From Aralia elata (taxonomy: Eukaryota; Streptophyta; Magnoliopsida; Apiales; Araliaceae), in assembly GCA_034770075.1 (NCBI GenBank), contig CM068383.1:34787094-34851093 (forward strand): a DNA stretch of 64,000 bases, written 5' to 3'. Positions within the stretch are counted from its first letter, which is position 1, and each line of letters begins with the position of its first letter. The notes beneath the pieces were generated by a model. That model saw nothing but the letters and a program-made list of their open reading frames with translations. It ran no database searches and was not told the DNA's origin. Positions 46,997-57,825 of the stretch are shown here, piece after piece. The translations under genes were made by a program, and so were the position numbers.

Positions 46997-47720
46997 CACA
47001 ATCTAAAAACATCACTTCACATCTAACTACCCATTCAAATATAAATGAAAACTTTTAAATAAAATAGAAACCTCCCATTAAAGGGTTACAACATCATAGC
47101 TAAAACAATCCCAGGTCATCTAACCTTTATTACATCATTTGCGGAAACATAAAACATATATAAACACCATCACGTCTATTACAAAATCTTTAACAAAAAA
47201 AACTAATTAACATCTACTATTACAGCGTCTTGTCTTTGCCCTTGTTTGTAGATGGTTCTTCAAACTTCTTGTTTTCATCTGCGTTGTTTTGTGCAAGAGT
47301 GAGCGAACAATTGCCCACAAAATAATACAGTACAATAATAACATATGAAACACAATCGACTGAACTTTCGTTGGTAAATTATTCTTACTAGAACCAATAA
47401 GCTTTACTTAAAAGGTACGTAGAAGAAGTTCAAAGGAGTAATGAACTATTAAACTTAACAACAGATATCGACATCAAGGAATACACTGAGGGTCACAAGA
47501 CCACGAACTATATCTAGGTTGTCGAGTATTTATACTTTAACCTTTAACAGTCTAAATGACTATAATCATCATCTATGTCCTAGGTTAACAGGTGTTTTTA
47601 TTGTAACCTTTAGCAGTCTAAACGACTACATGGACCATCATCTCGTACTCCAGCTGTCGACGTCGGGAGGAATCGCTTCCGTGGTGATTATTACCCTTTC
47701 CAATTTTTAGCCTTTTTTAT
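46997..47720 (-). repeat. Tekay-like LTR fragment F (3' part, minus strand)
   Basis: On the minus strand it holds the module also seen in LTRs A and B: a GGGCAATTGTTCGCTC hairpin, TCTTGC, an acceptor, a lysine-rich frame, then TTTCCGC and an AATAAA-containing stretch. An imperfect internal duplication (TTTAGACTG(C/T)TAAAGGTTA) lies near 47530 and 47610. Both ends are breaks rather than LTR termini. No other gene is seen. Confidence 0.6.
47220..47278 (-). CDS. Putative lysine-rich terminal exon in LTR fragment F
   Basis: On the minus strand an acceptor AACGCAG (CAG at 47281-47279) is followed by two bases and then codons ENKKFEEPSTNKGKDKTL and a stop at 47222-47220. The phase relation to the acceptor is the same as in LTRs A and B. 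This third, diverged copy is the main support for a constrained frame. Confidence 0.3.
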
Positions 47721-47810
47721 TAGATGATTTTTGGAAAAGCTAGGAACTAATGTCGACGGGGTTTTGAAAGATCGTTTCTTATGATGAGCCAATTGACCAG
47801 AGTCGCCAGT
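47721..47810 (-). other. Short leader remnant with Tat-type PBS beyond LTR D
   Basis: On the minus strand the LTR end (CAAATATACCA) is followed by AC and TGGCGACTCTGG (47808-47797), the tRNA-Arg-type PBS of Tat/Ogre elements. About 75 bases of leader-like sequence follow and then break off. A PBS here means the LTR also had an element body on its left side. Confidence 0.55.
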
Positions 47811-49688
47811 TGGTATATTTGAAATGGATGTACCAACTCATTCGAGTTTTGTTTCTTTCATAAATCGCTGGCTCATATGTGACTCTGAATTAATTGGTCT
47901 GTAAACCGAGATTCATAGAGTTCGGGGGCTTGCTTAAGCGAGGGGAAGGTGTTAGGCACCCCCCGACTTCCGTGAAGCACGATTATCGCAATCTCGATGC
48001 TTTTCCTATCCTTTAATTCTTAAAATGTGTATGTGTGCGTGTGTGTGTGCCTATGTGAAGATTGTGGTGAGTTTGTATGAAAGAATCATTTTGGGGGTTT
48101 TTATGGAAAGTCGTGTTTTGAGAGTGCTTTAGAATGTCCTTCGATTTATACGAGAGAGCTTTATTCTTTATTAGAAAGGTTTGATTTTAATTGTCAAAAC
48201 TGCAAGGTTTTCATTTAGGTGTCGTTTTGACAAAACAAGAGTTTTTAAACCCTCGTCAAAATAGGAATCGAGACCTATACATCGCTTTCGCAAATAAAGT
48301 GGCGGACAATTTCTAGGATCTCTTTAACCCTATGCACAACGGTTTAATAAAACATCATTTATTTTCATAAAACCATTTCTTGTGACGTTTGAACACAATC
48401 TTTCTTTTGCCTTCTCGTTAAATAGAAATCGACATTCATTAGCACTTCCAATTTCTTATCCTCGTGATGCTAATAACCTAATTTGATTGATTTTATGAAA
48501 ATCTTCGTCGTTTAGCTTTGAAATCAATTTGTGTTGTGAATCAAATCAAGCATTAAAATGCATTGGGGCTATTCATGGGCATGTAAGCCATCAAAATAAC
48601 CCCAAATGTCCACAGCCGCGTATTTCACTATTACGGGGCCTTAAACCCGATTTTCAACTTGGTATCGTTTTAAGGCCCGACGATTACACATTTACAATGA
48701 AGGATAATCGATCTTATTACATACATCAAAATTATCCATCATCGGATTTGGACCAAGGGGTCGCGTTCCTAGGCTCACATCCGAAACCTCTACACACCCA
48801 TAAAATAGATAATACACCAATGAACAACACCGAGTCGCCTAACACGCCACAATATCCTAAAATAACGATTTAAATAAACTACGCCTAATTCATTATCATA
48901 ACGAACTAAAAATCACCAAATGGATATCATCGGACTATTAGGAAGAATTTTGTTCCGTTGGAACCCTCACTAATAATCCTCAATCATTGTATCCTCAATA
49001 ATATACAAGAAAAACCACATTTAATATAGCCCAAATGATAAGATTTGACAAAATGATATAACAAAAATGCTATAAGAATGTCTTTTTTTCACCTTGCAAA
49101 TGACACCACGATGCGTATAAACTTGTATATTGAATAGAGTAGGAAATATATGTGCTACAATCTCACAAAAGAGGTATAATTCCTCACTTTTTCCTCTCTT
49201 TTCTCTCTTTTCTCGCTACTATTTGCTGCTGGTTCTTCCTTTTTTCTTTCTTCTTCCGCTGCTGTGTAACCTCCTGTATGCTGAATGAAGGAATGAGCTG
49301 ATAAAGGCTGGCCAAGGGCAGCCGCAGATTGATCTGCGGCTGGCCTTGGTGTCTCCGCGCCCATCGCGCACTTCAGCCGCCCGTCGCGCACTTCAATTAT
49401 TTTAATTGTTGGCCGCAGATCGATCCGCGGCTGGGTGGGCTGATTTTCTCAATTTTCGAGCCGCACCTTGATTCTCGTGTCGTACCGTTGGTTTTTTCTG
49501 AAGGACTTATATTTTGCAGTCCTGGAACCACTGGGAAACGTGCCATATCATTCCGCTTTGATCGTTGTAGTATCGGCTTTGATCGCATGTCGTTGCGGTG
49601 GCTCTGAGTGTTCGTACTTATGTCCATCTTTCGTTCTCGTAGGCCGGGTTAATTGACGATTTTGCCCTCCTGTCAGGGTTAGTATACA
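47811..49688 (-). repeat. 3' LTR of element D (1878 bp)
   Basis: On the minus strand it starts TGTATACTAACCC directly after the PPT and ends CAAATATACCA before a PBS. Near its end is the GGTGCCTAACACCTTCCCC stretch that I know from Tat-type LTRs. A short GT-rich microsatellite lies at 48028-48050. Palindromes are at 49321-49431. Small frames near 48529 and 49155-49656 look like chance. Confidence 0.8.
49321..49431. repeat. 20-bp GC palindromes in LTR D
   Basis: GCCGCAGATTGATCTGCGGC (49321-49340) and GCCGCAGATCGATCCGCGGC (49412-49431) flank a GC-rich stretch with a 20-bp direct repeat containing TCGCGCACTTCA (49364 and 49384). The same palindrome recurs in the 3' region at 51032-51097. Confidence 0.85.
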
Positions 49689-49702
49689 GCTGCCCCTCTT
49701 TA
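49689..49702 (-). other. Polypurine tract of element D
   Basis: The minus strand reads TAAAGAGGGGCAGC directly before the LTR start TGTATAC, a typical Tat-type PPT. Confidence 0.75.
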
Positions 49703-50019
49703 TCATGTTTATGAAATGTTAAATGAAATGAACATGATAAAGAATTAGACACCCGATGCATGAATGGCAGTACATACATGATGAAACACATATAGCTTAT
49801 GATGCGGCACAAAATGTAAGGCATGCAACACATTCGTAAGGGTGTCAATGCATCATGCAATCGCAAATTCATTGTGAGTATCGATCTCTACAGGACTCGA
49901 TCGCTGATCGCATCGTTGTTGTCAGGTTTCGTCTCTGACAAGTCGTTACGATAAACGTTATCGCAAGTGTCGCGCTCCGTCTCGTAATCGTCATCGTCGT
50001 GGAATCGTTGTCGTCTCAA

Positions 50020-50930
50020 AACTGTCGGGTCTCGTATCCGATCGATCATCTCGTAGATGTGGGGTCTGGTCTCTGATGGGTCGTCTCATCTGTATCGGTT
50101 CTCGTCTCCGATTGGTCGACTCGCCTGTATCGGTTCTCGTCTCCGATTGGTCGTCTTGTCGGCACCGGGTCTCGTCTCCGGTTGCTCGTCTCGTAATCAC
50201 CGGGTCTCGTATCCGGTCGCTCGTCTCGTAATCACCGGGTCTCGTATCCGGTTGATCGTCTTGTTTGCGCCGGGTCTCGTATCTGGTCGCTCGTCTCTTA
50301 ATCACCAGGTCTAGTATCCAGTTGATCGTCTTGTCTGCGCCGGGTCTCGTATCCGGTCGCTCGTCTTGTAATCACCGGGTCTCGTATCCGGTTGATCCTC
50401 TTGTCTGCGCAGGGTCTCGTATCCGGTCGCTCGTCTCGTAATCACCGGGTCTCGTATCCGGTTGATCGTCTTGTCTGCGCAGGGTCTCGTATCCGATCGC
50501 TCGTCACGTAATCACCGGGTCTCGTATCCGGTTGATCATCTTGTTTGCGCCTGGTCTCGTATCCGGTCGCTCGTCTCGTAATCACCGGGTCCCATATCCG
50601 TTTGATCGTCTTGTCTGCGCCGGGTCTCGTATCCGGTCGCTCGTCTCGTATTCACCGGGTCTCGTATCTGGTTGATCGTCTTGTCTACGTCGGGTCTCGT
50701 ATCCGGTCGCTCATCTTATAATCACCGGGTCTCGTATCCGGTTGATCGTCTTGTCTGCGCCGGGTCTCGTATCCGGTCGCTCGTCTCGTAATCACCAGGT
50801 CTCGTATCCGGTTGATCGTCTTGTCTACGTCGGGTCTCGTATCCGGTCGCTCATCTCGTAATCACCGGGTCTCGTATCCGGTTGATCGTCTTGTCTGCGC
50901 CGGGTCTTGTATCCGGTCGATTGATTCGTC
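50020..50930. repeat. Minisatellite with 35-bp subunit and 70-bp higher-order unit
   Basis: The 70-bp unit alternates a subunit ending ATCCGGTTGATCGTC with one ending ATCCGGTCGCTCGTC, both containing GGGTCTCGTATCCGG. About 26 subunits can be counted, with older, more diverged ones at the left from about 49895. Each subunit has an inverted repeat CCGG...CCGG around GTCTCGTAT. It sits in the variable 3' region of element D, where Tat elements often carry tandem repeats. Confidence 0.93.
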
Positions 50931-51031
50931 ATGTTCCATACCTGATTGGTTGAAACCTCGTATTTTTTAAGTCAAATGGATTTGAAATGGATCAATTTTG
51001 CACTGGAGGATAAAGGAGGGAAACAGGGGCC

Positions 51032-51097
51032 AGTCGCAGATGGATCTGCGGCCAGCCGCAGATGGATCTGTGGCCAGCCGCAGATTGATCTGCGGCC
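51032..51097. repeat. Three 22-bp units of a GC palindrome in the element D 3' region
   Basis: Units AGYCGCAGATNGATCTGYGGCC start at 51032, 51054 and 51076. Each is nearly a perfect palindrome and matches the LTR palindrome at 49321. Confidence 0.88.
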
Positions 51098-51724
51098 ATG
51101 ATCGGGATTTTTAGGCGTCCCGCCCCTTCCCAGATCTGTCACTTTCAACTCGTACCCCACATTGGTTTTCGCGATTGTACGCCGTTGCACGTCCTTTTAG
51201 CCGACTTTTCCAACCATTTTGCAAAAACCGCTCCGGTTAGATCGATCTACACGCTACGGGTAACATTTTGACCGATTATTTTCTCATTTCGTCAATGTTT
51301 TGCTATACATTTGGCTATTTTGCATGTTTAGAGATATGAATGTATGGTTTGAAATGCTATGCCATGCACCATTGCATGTATATGTTAGGTCTCAATCGTG
51401 CGAGTCATATTCTATGCTCATGATGTGGGTCATACATACTTGTCACCTTTTGAATGAGAGCATGCATTATGGTCATTTTCGTGTTACAATTAACCATATA
51501 AAATGTACTTTTGACCTATTGTGGCTTGGGTTAATTGAAAACATGCTTGGCCGTGCATGGGATGCTCATTTTATAGACAAAATTCTGCCAATTTTTTTTT
51601 CATGCATATATGCTAAACACGCATCATGCTGCATTATTTCTGTGATGAAGATAGGCAGATAAAATATTTCATGAGACAATTAGAAATATAACGTAACTCC
51701 CTCTTTGACTGTGTCGTTCCAGCT

Positions 51725-53601
51725 ATGGATCCTGATGTTCCCAGCTGCTCCACTGTATCTCGTGCTTCGGGTGTTCGTCGCCGTAGGGCTGCACCTGTCC
51801 CGGCTTTGCCTCGTACTCGCCAGACTCGTCGAGTGGCAGAGGCTGTCGTCCGGCCCGATCACCCTGAGGTTGAGGAGGTCGTTCTTCCAGATATTGAGGC
51901 AGAGGGGCCGTCCTCGAGCACACCGACTCCATCTACCCGTCGCGCTCTACCTAGCGCCTCTGTACAGGTACCCGATCTATTGGGTCGGGATCTCAGTCTT
52001 CACCCTTCAGCATCTCTTGTTGCTAATGAGGTATATTCATTACTCCTCTGAATTCATTCTCAATCTCTGCTCGTATCCGGACTGATCCCTTAGTGATTGC
52101 CACAGGTGCCCGAGTTCACCCAGCCGAGGGGCAACTGGTTTAACATCTACTCCCTCTACACAGCCCTGCACCCTGATTATCGCACGGTGGTTGATTCCTG
52201 GGGTTTCCGCTCTTTCTTCACTATCATCCCCCGTCAGTGCCCCTAGGGTTATATGAGGGCTTTGTCCGAGCGATGGTTCCACCAGACCCAGTCCCTTCAT
52301 CTTTTGGACTGCGAGGTTGTGCTGACTCCTTGGGACTGGAGGTACATCACCGGTATTGAGTTCACCGGAGTTCGTGTCCCTTTGGATCTAGACATTACTC
52401 CAGCGGAGGTCCGAGCTTTATTGGGTTTCGCTGCCGAGGATCGGGTCTTCAAGGCCCGCAGCATTCGGTCCGGAGCTTTGGCTGTTGACGCTGTTGGGGG
52501 CATATATGCGACGCCCTTCCCTGTAGATCGAGCCACTCGTGATATTCTGCTCCGACGTCTGTTCTTGACTATTATAAGGGGTTGTTTCCTAGGGAACAAC
52601 TCCTCTACCATTCATTTCAGCGTCGTCGGAGCTGTCAGGGATGTAGACCGGATCATTGACTATGATTGGGGGTCTTTCACTTTTGCCTACTTCTCCACGG
52701 TCTTCGTCTTCGTTCAGAGGGACAGACAGACGCTTGGCTTGGGTTCTACCCCTTCCTGCTAGTAAGCCTTCTTTTCTTACTGCACTTCCCATCATTTCAT
52801 TTCCCTTTTCTGTATCTGCCGATTACTCATGTCGTTTCTTATCTCTGTTCACAGTTTTGGGCATACGAGCGACTCCCATGCCTGAGGTCTGTCACGACTC
52901 TCGGCTTGGATACCTATCCCCGGGGTCGGCGGTGGCATCATAGCACTCTGGAGGAGGTCCCGGTATCTGGCAGCTTCGCACACTGCAACATTCAGCTGGA
53001 GCTGATCATTGCCGCTGAGGTCGTCTGGGTTCCCTACCTTTCTGAGCATCTGATCGTGGGATTTACAGATGGATATCCCTCCGGCCCAGAGTTCGCACTT
53101 TCCACCCGTCGCCTCACCTTGCAGAGTGTTGGAGGATGGGTGATGTATCTGGGAGAGCGTGCATTCAGATGCGTGACTGGAGAGATCCGCATTCCGCACT
53201 CCCTTCTCTTCACTACATCCTGGCCGTTAGATTCTCAGCCTTCAGAGATTATGCTCGCGGGGGAGGATGGCCGGACACTTTCTTCAGGTCCCAGCACGAG
53301 TGAGGCTTTTCGTATCTGGTGGGTGCCCCGCACTATCGGTCCTCAGACTCGGGCCACATTCTTCCTCGGAGATATGGTCCTCGGCTCGGTGATGATGACT
53401 GATTGGGCCGCCTGCGTTCGGAGTCCCACCCATGCTAAGCAGATTGCCATTCTGACCCGCCAGGTGGACCAGCTATCCTTGTACCTTCGGGTGTTGGGCA
53501 GGACCCCGGAGGATGCCTACGCATATGATATTGACAGTGCGGGCTTCGACATAGGCCCGAGTTCATCTGATGCCCCGTGCAGCCATATATCCCTGATATG
53601 A
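51725..53601 (+). pseudogene. Antisense extra ORF with plant mobile domain (PMD), spliced and broken
   Basis: Exon 1 (51725-52030) encodes a basic, proline-rich N-terminus (SGVRRRRAAPVPALPRTRQT). A likely intron, 52031-52105 (GTATATTC...CCACAG), joins it in phase to the PMD: LSERWFHQTQSLHLLDCEVV, PWDWRYITGIEFTGVRVPLD and TPAEVRALLG, later a WGSFTFAY motif. A TAG at 52244-52246 and a frameshift near 52690 break it. A second likely intron, 52762-52854 (GTAAGC...TTCACAG), leads to FWAYERLPCLR and the C-terminal part to 53601. PMD proteins occur both as host factors and as cargo of transposons. Here the gene lies antisense to the pol of element D, between integrase and the 3' LTR. Confidence 0.75.
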
Positions 53602-53888
53602 ACTTTGGGGCTTCGACTTCGACGACTCCAGGGGATTAGTTCGAGGATCCCGATTTCATAGATGACATTGCCTTTGATTAGATCATGATAGGATAGGGCT
53701 TTTTGTATTTGAACATGTTCAGCTCCTTTTTCATTTCATGCACTATGTATTGAACTTATTTATTTATTTATGCACAGTTTTATCATTATGACAGTTCAAT
53801 TGCTCTATTATTATCTGTATGATGCATGCTTTTTGTTCATGGATAGAGAATGACCCCTGCACAGTCTTTTTGATACTATTTTTCATAG

Positions 53889-55535
53889 ATGTCGTCACCA
53901 GATGTCGTGGTACGTTTGGATCTCATTCCTCCCACAGGGTTGGTTGGCAGTCTTCTCCGTTGGTTGGACAGTTTGTCACCGGCCGACCGGGTTATCGCAG
54001 ATGGTCTTCTGGGACATTCCTGGTCCTTATTATCCTTTCAGGTGCCGGCGGGCTTTGTGGAGGGTATTCTGAGCTATTGGGCCCCCGCCCGTCAGGTGTT
54101 CAGATTAGGGACAGTGGAGCTGACCCCTACTCTTGAGGAGTACGCCCGCCTTACCGGCTTATCTTTGGATGGTCCTTGTGCCAGGGTCACAACTGGTCCC
54201 AAGCGCCGTCAGTTCTTGACTTTTACTGGGTTACGGAGGACAATTTTGTTGTCGGTGATCACATCAGACCATCTAGTTCCCCTTTATTTTCTAATTGACC
54301 AATTTGGCTCACCCGTCGGTTTTCATCTATTGTCTGGTGATTTTTCCGTATCTGAGGAGCGCTGGGGCGCTTTGAGAGTAGATGTTTTGATGGCTTGCGC
54401 TATCTCAGTTTTGTATCTGCCAGCCGGATCCGATCTATTGGATATGCGAGTCATTGCGGCCGTTAGAGCCCTTTAGGAGGTCCACACCATTATTCCTATG
54501 ATACTAGCAGACACCTACATGTCAGCCTCATATTGTCAGTCTTTTCGAGGCAGAGTGTTCAGAGGGAGCTCCGTTTTGTTGTATATGTGGTTTATGAGCC
54601 ATCTCAGCCCTATCGGTCGTTTTCGTCGCCACGGGTTTTGCTTCAGCCACGACATAGCCATGCAATTTTCGTTCCGTCCCATGAGCTGTACTGATGCGGC
54701 TACCTGGACAGAATTCTTATCCGCTATTGAAGAGCCCTTTCATCTTTTGATCTATTCGGGCTACTGCTCCTTCACGAGATTCTTGACTCACGTGCCCACC
54801 TTAGATTTCATCCCTATTTCTGGCTTAAGGGGCGTGACGACTAATCATCCCTTGGCGGTTATGGGGCAGTTTGATCAGACACAGGATTTTCACCCCTTCA
54901 CGGGCGCAGCTGACTACCGATTCCTCATATCATCCCAGACAGAGAGAGACCTACTGCGGGTATACGATCTTTGGTCTCGCAGGATCTTTACCGAGTATAG
55001 TGAGAGCTGGCCCACTCAGACATCTGCTTATGTGCAATGGTTGCACGGAGACCCGGATATGGTTGGTTTGAGTCATACTGGAGTATTTGATGACTCTCGA
55101 GTGATTTTTACCGATGATACCACCCCGGAGGTATCTGTTCCCTTTGAGTCTACAGAGACGATGCCCAGATATGATTTTGACGGCTTCTCCACTCCCACCT
55201 AGACTCTTCATTCCATCTCAGCTGATTTTGCCCCTAGTCGGGTTACTGAGGATAGTCGGAGCCGACTGGCCTTGATTACTGCTGAGGCTGAGAGAGATGC
55301 TGCTCTTGTTGAGAGAGATGCCGCTATCCTGGCCAGAGATGCTGCCCTTACTGACAGAGATGCCTTTGTATTGCAGACTAGGATAGTTATAGATGCTCAC
55401 TCTGAGACTGTTAGCCGAGCCACTGCTTTATTGGATCGCATCGCCATGATGGGGCAGCAAATTACAGGGGATGTCGATGCTTCAGATCTATCCACCACTT
55501 TATCCATCCTGCTTCAGTTAGTTTCAGATTTGTAG
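53889..55535 (+). pseudogene. Antisense extra ORF, DUF7745-like with C-terminal coiled coil
   Basis: One frame of about 548 codons is interrupted by TAG at 54474-54476 and TAG at 55200-55202. It starts MSSPDVVVRLDLIPP. The segment GILSYWAPARQVFRLGTVEL followed by TPTLEEYARL, and later PMILADTYMSASYCQ and a YMWFMSHL stretch, resemble the DUF7745 family, which is related to the mobile domain. The end is a heptad-like repeat (ERDAALVERDAAILARDAAL). No intron is needed. It lies 287 bp after the PMD gene in the same direction, antisense to element D. The function is unknown. Confidence 0.65.
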
Positions 55536-56085
55536 ATTATTTTATTTTTTGCATAGACTATGTCAGTTTCATCGGTTATCGAAAGAGAAATCTTGTAACA
55601 AAATGACTTATATATGTAGACATGCATTTAAATTTAGTTATTTTCCCTTTTTGTCGTATCGTTGCCTTTCATTGGATCCTCATTTTATCCAGCTAACCAT
55701 GATTTTGATATTTCGCCTTCTTTCTCTTTTCAAGTCTTGATGGAGATTTGACAGATATTGCCGCACCCCTGTTGATTTCATCGGACTGAGTCTTAGATTT
55801 TGGCTAACTGTTTGGTTGGGCCAGGGTTATGTTACTTGAGATGAAGCTGATTAGGCGGCTGGTTTCGGGAAGGTTTCGAGGATATAGGAAGGTTTATCTG
55901 GCTGTTGGGAATTGGTTTTGGTTTAGAGAAAGTATTATTTTTAAGGAATCGGACCGTGCCATGATGGCTGCCTACGTATTCCCACAAGTCGGGAAATCAG
56001 GTCCTACGTAGTTCGTTCTTTCAAAGAGAAAGGAGAAAATGATGATTCAAGCGTAGAACCGCTTCACCGAGTCGGAATTTATGGG
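55536..56085 (-). other. Conserved Tat region after pol
   Basis: No gene is seen. On the minus strand 56014-55966 reads CGAACTACGTAGGACCTGAT ... ACGTAGGCAGCC, a stretch that I know to be common just downstream of integrase in Tat-lineage elements. The part 55540-55950 is AT-rich and unremarkable; it separates pol from the end of the antisense gene. Confidence 0.55.
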
Positions 56086-57301
56086 TTATGGAAACACCTC
56101 ACCATCCATCTCTTGCAATATGAGGGCTCCTTCGGACAGCACTTTCTTAATCACAAAAAGTCCTTCCCAGTTTGGGGCGAACTTCCCTTTGGCTTCGTCT
56201 TGACAAGGCATGACTCTCTTTAGCACTAGGTCATTTTCCTTGAATCTCCGAGGTCTTATCTGTTTGTCGTACGATCGAGAAATTCTTTGCTGATATAACT
56301 GGCCGTGCAAAACAGCAGCCACCCTCCTTTCATCAATTAGGGCCAATTGGTCGTACCGACTTTGCATCCAATCCTCCTCGCTTATCTGAGCATCGATCAA
56401 GATTCTGAGGGATGTCATCTCAACCTCAACTGGCAGAACAGCCTCCATTCCGTATACCAAAGCGTAAGGGGTTGCCCCTGTAGAAGTACGCACCGACGTT
56501 CTGTACGCCAGCAGGGTGAGAGGTAGCAGATCCGGCCATCCTCGATGATTGGCAGACATTCTCGCCATGATCTTCATAATATTCTTATTTGCAGCCTCCA
56601 CTGCCCCATTCATCTTAGGACGGTAAATGACAGAATTGAGGTGTTTGATCTTAAACTGGTCACATAATTCCTTCATGAGGGCATTGTTCAAATTCTTGGC
56701 ATTGTCGGAGACTAAGACCTCAAGTTGCCCGTATCAGCAAATGACATTATTCCTAATGAAACCAACGATGATCTCCTGAGTTACTTTAGGGAAAGAACCT
56801 GCTTCTACCCATTTAGTGAAGTAATCGATCATGACGAAGATAAATCGGTGTCCATTGCTTGCTTTGGGCTCCACTGGTCCGATTACATCCATACCCCACA
56901 TTGAGAATGGCCAAGGGGAGGTCATACAATGCAGTTCATTGGGAGGCGCACAGATTACGTTGCCGTGCGCCTGGCATTGGTAACATCGTTTGACATGATC
57001 ATCGCAATCGGCTTTTAGTGTTAACCAATAATGCCCCGTTCTCAAGATCTTTTTGGCCAGCATCGGTCCACTCATGTGTGGCCCACACACTCCACCATGT
57101 ATTTCATCCATAATCTTTTCGGCCTGCGTTTTATTTACACATTGCAACAATCCCAAACCGGCATCCCTCTTGTATAGTGAATCCCCGCTCAAATAAAACT
57201 TCATTGCCATCTTTTGGATTATCAACCTCTCAGCTCGGCTTGCTTGGTCGGGAATGGATCTATCCCTCAGATACTCCCCTATGTTGTGATACCAAGGCTA
57301 C
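56086..57301 (-). pseudogene. Element D integrase
   Basis: In one frame: IHGGVCGPHMSGPM and CYQCQAHG (zinc region), MDVIGPVEPKASNGHRF (first Asp), a TGA at 56734-56736, VSDNAKNLNN (second Asp, with Ala where Gly is usual), NGAVEAANKNI (Glu), and the C-terminal RRFKENDLVLKRVMP and WEGLFVIKKV region to a stop at 56086. A further in-frame TAG lies at about 57302. A G at NG(K/A)N and the stops make it inactive. Confidence 0.9.
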
Positions 57302-57825
57302 TTCGGCAGAACCACCTCCTTTGATAATACTGCCACATGCTCCTCGTATGTCGGGGCATTCCGTATCGCTATTTCAATCTGTGGAACATCTTTGCTTTTG
57401 ATTATGTGGATTAAGGAAGCTAGAGTTGCCAATGCATCGGCAAAATCATTTCGTCCCCGGGGGATATGTCAGAAAGCAATATCTTCAAATTCTTGCATCA
57501 ATTGGATAACACATCGGTGGTATGGAAGCAACCGAAGCTCCTTCGTGCTATACTCCCCGGTCGCCTGTCTGATCACCAGCTCTGAATCCCCAAACACCGC
57601 TAGTCTCCTCACCCCCATATCGCGGGCAAAATGGAGTCCCAATATACATCCCTCATACTCAGCTGTGTTATTCGAGTTACTAAACTGCAATTTAGTGGCC
57701 ACGGGGTATTGTTCTCCGGTGATAGATACCAGGACTGCTCCGACTCCTGCCCCTTCAGCATTCAGGGCACCATCGTAATACAACTTCCAGAACTACTCCT
57801 CGTCATCACATCTCGTGTGTAAGAC
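57302..57825 (-). pseudogene. Element D archaeal-type RNase H (second RNase H)
   Basis: It reads YYDGALNAEGAGVGAVLVS (first catalytic Asp), NNTAEYEGCILGL (Glu), FGDSELVIRQATGEY (Asp) and, after a TGA at 57469-57471, HIPRGRNDFADALATLAS (last Asp). This extra domain between RNase H and integrase is diagnostic of the Tat lineage. Stops also at about 57784 and 57826. All four catalytic positions look intact. Confidence 0.9.

Noticed and set aside
48529..48873. 114-codon plus-strand frame inside LTR D
   Set aside because: Lies wholly within the LTR of a minus-strand element, with no domain or codon signal.
50057..50314. Open frames over the 35-bp minisatellite on both strands
   Set aside because: Repeat-driven frames: the unit lacks stops in some phases. 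Arg/Ser-rich low-complexity translation.
51300..51662. 120-codon frame before the PMD gene
   Set aside because: Cys/Met/His-rich, no recognisable domain, ends 60 bp before the PMD start; probably leader or intergenic sequence of the antisense unit.
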